In this document: piece by piece, positions 6,422 through 7,388 of the stretch
How the letters are laid out: each line of letters starts with the position of its first letter
Numbering within the stretch: position 1 is the stretch's first letter
Source: an uncultured Verrucomicrobiota bacterium
GTDB lineage: Bacteria; Verrucomicrobiota; Verrucomicrobiia; Limisphaerales; UBA9464
Length of the DNA stretch: 7,388 bases
NCBI GenBank assembly: GCA_903930165.1
Contig: CAIYXO010000454.1
Coordinates: 1 to 7,388, forward strand
Reading direction: 5' to 3'
Translations under genes and position numbers: made by a program
The notes under the pieces: model-generated
What the model saw: only the letters and a program-made list of their open reading frames with translations
Databases searched by the model: none
What the model was told of the DNA's origin: nothing

Positions 6422-6438
6422 GGCCCCGTCCTCACAAC

Positions 6439-6456
6439 CGACGCCCGACGCCCGAT
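6439..6456 (+). repeat. Heptamer tandem repeat in the spacer before the dehydrogenase gene
   Basis: CCGACGC occurs twice in tandem (6439-6445, 6446-6452), followed by a partial third copy (CCGA). It occupies the middle of the 49-base spacer between the helix-turn-helix gene and the dehydrogenase gene. The rest of this spacer is pyrimidine-rich and shows no Shine-Dalgarno sequence, promoter or terminator. The repeat may be simple-sequence noise. Confidence 0.5.
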
Positions 6457-6470
6457 TCCCCGCCTCTCCC

Positions 6471-7388
6471 ATGCCTGAATCCTCCAGCATCCGCTCCGCG
6501 GACCTGTCCGGCCGCAAGGTCGGGATCGTCGGACTCGGTTACGTCGGGCTTCCCCTGGCCCTGCTGTTCAGCCGAGTTGGACCGGTGCTCGGATTCGACA
6601 ACGACCCGGCGAAGGTCGTCCGCCTCAACGCCGGCGAGAGCTACATCGGCCACATCCCGACCGCGACCGTCGCCGAACGGCGGGCCGACGGCCGCTTCGA
6701 GGCCACCACGGACTTCGCCCGGGTCGCCGAGTGCGAGGCGGTGCTGATCTGCGTGCCCACGCCCCTCGGCGAAGGACGCTCTCCGGACCTCTCCTACGTC
6801 CTCGGCACCGGCCGCTCCATCGCCCCGAACCTGCGCCGCGGGATGCTCGTCGTGCTCGAGTCCACGACCTACCCCGGCACCACCGACACCGAACTGCGCG
6901 AGGTCCTCGAGTCCGGTTCCGGGCTTCGCGCCGGCGTGGACTTCCATCTGGCCTTCTCCCCGGAACGCGAGGACCCCGGCAATCCCGCCAGCCGCGTCGC
7001 CGAGATCCCCAAGGTCATCGGCGGCCTCACCCCCGCCTGCCGTGACCGCGCCCTCGACGTCTACGGACGCGTCGTCCGCCGCCTCGTCCCGGTGGCCGAT
7101 TGCCGCGTCGCCGAGGCGGTGAAGCTCACCGAGAACATCTTCCGCGCGGTGAACATCGCGATGGTGAACGAGTTGAAGGTGGTCTACGACGCCATGGGCA
7201 TCGACGTCTGGTCCGTGATCGAGGCCGCCAAGACGAAGCCGTTCGGCTTCATGCCGTTCTTTCCGGGGCCCGGTCTCGGGGGCCATTGCATCCCCATCGA
7301 CCCGTTCTACCTCACGTGGAAGGCCCGGCAATACGGCCAGCAGACGCGTTTCATCGAGCTGGCCGGCGAGGTCAACACCGGCATGCCC
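6471..7388 (+). CDS. UDP-N-acetylhexosamine 6-dehydrogenase (nucleotide-sugar dehydrogenase), 3' end cut by window
   Basis: Only the first 306 residues are present; relatives are about 430 aa, so roughly the last quarter lies beyond the window. The enzyme oxidises C6 of a UDP-sugar to the carboxylate with two NAD+, in the cytoplasm, supplying uronic acids for surface or extracellular polysaccharide. A Rossmann motif GLGYVGLP is at 21-28 and VPTPLGEG lies near 90-97. The catalytic residues are recognisable: E165 in SPEREDPGN, K218 and N222 in VKLTENIFRAVNIAMVNE, and nucleophile C273 in GPGLGGHCIPIDPFYL. The EDPGN and NIFRAVNIA wording is closest to the WbpA/WecC type (UDP-GlcNAc or UDP-ManNAc) rather than UDP-glucose dehydrogenase; exact substrate specificity is an inference. 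The ATG at 6471 is the only reasonable start, giving a short N-terminal extension before the Rossmann fold, and it has no Shine-Dalgarno sequence. It lies 49 bases after the helix-turn-helix gene in the same direction and probably begins or belongs to a polysaccharide locus. Confidence 0.93.
   Translation, partial: MPESSSIRSADLSGRKVGIVGLGYVGLPLALLFSRVGPVLGFDNDPAKVVRLNAGESYIGHIPTATVAERRADGRFEATTDFARVAECEAVLICVPTPLGEGRSPDLSYVLGTGRSIAPNLRRGMLVVLESTTYPGTTDTELREVLESGSGLRAGVDFHLAFSPEREDPGNPASRVAEIPKVIGGLTPACRDRALDVYGRVVRRLVPVADCRVAEAVKLTENIFRAVNIAMVNELKVVYDAMGIDVWSVIEAAKTKPFGFMPFFPGPGLGGHCIPIDPFYLTWKARQYGQQTRFIELAGEVNTGMP

Noticed and set aside
5195..6517. 440-codon minus-strand frame opposite the helix-turn-helix gene
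   Set aside because: The product is a Gly/Arg-rich low-complexity sequence made by antisense of Ala/Pro codons, while the plus strand has a signal segment and a recognisable helix-turn-helix.
6432..7331. Minus-strand frame opposite the dehydrogenase gene
   Set aside because: The plus strand encodes an unmistakable nucleotide-sugar dehydrogenase with all catalytic motifs, so the reverse frame is a shadow.

Overview
This is a GC-rich window with tightly packed protein-coding genes. Its gene content points to the Planctomycetes-Verrucomicrobia-Chlamydiae superphylum, most likely Verrucomicrobia or Planctomycetes. The main evidence is a PSCyt1/PSCyt2(DUF1549)/PSD1(DUF1553) cytochrome followed directly by a Tat-exported DUF1501 protein, a gene pair that is abundant in those phyla and uncommon elsewhere. 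No rRNA, tRNA, CRISPR array, transposase or phage structural gene is visible.

Left half, minus strand (about 7-4045): a two-gene operon. The upstream gene encodes a secreted di-haem PSD1-type protein. Ten bases after its stop, the DUF1501 gene begins, with its Shine-Dalgarno sequence lying over the last codons of the cytochrome gene. Middle, plus strand (4166-5095): a small secreted protein with a CBM9-like beta-sandwich, transcribed divergently from the operon. The roughly 120-base divergent spacer carries a 9-base direct repeat and a short inverted repeat around the Shine-Dalgarno sequence of the CBM9-like gene. The three genes probably form an extracytoplasmic module for handling a carbohydrate or other extracellular substrate, but the substrate cannot be read from the sequence.

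Right half, plus strand: after a roughly 300-base gene-free leader that can form several GC-rich hairpins comes an unusual 342-aa protein (5393-6421). It has an N-terminal export signal, an unrecognised globular region, an Ala-rich helix, a Pro-rich linker and a C-terminal excisionase/MerR-like helix-turn-helix. A nine-codon minicistron with a good Shine-Dalgarno sequence ends on the start codon of this gene (ATGA overlap), and two leader stems partly compete with each other. Forty-nine bases downstream begins a nucleotide-sugar dehydrogenase of the UDP-GlcNAc/UDP-ManNAc 6-dehydrogenase type, cut by the window end. It probably opens an extracellular or surface polysaccharide locus.

The most unusual items are the exported helix-turn-helix protein and the coupled minicistron with alternative hairpins in front of it. 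No complete new system is demonstrable from this window alone.
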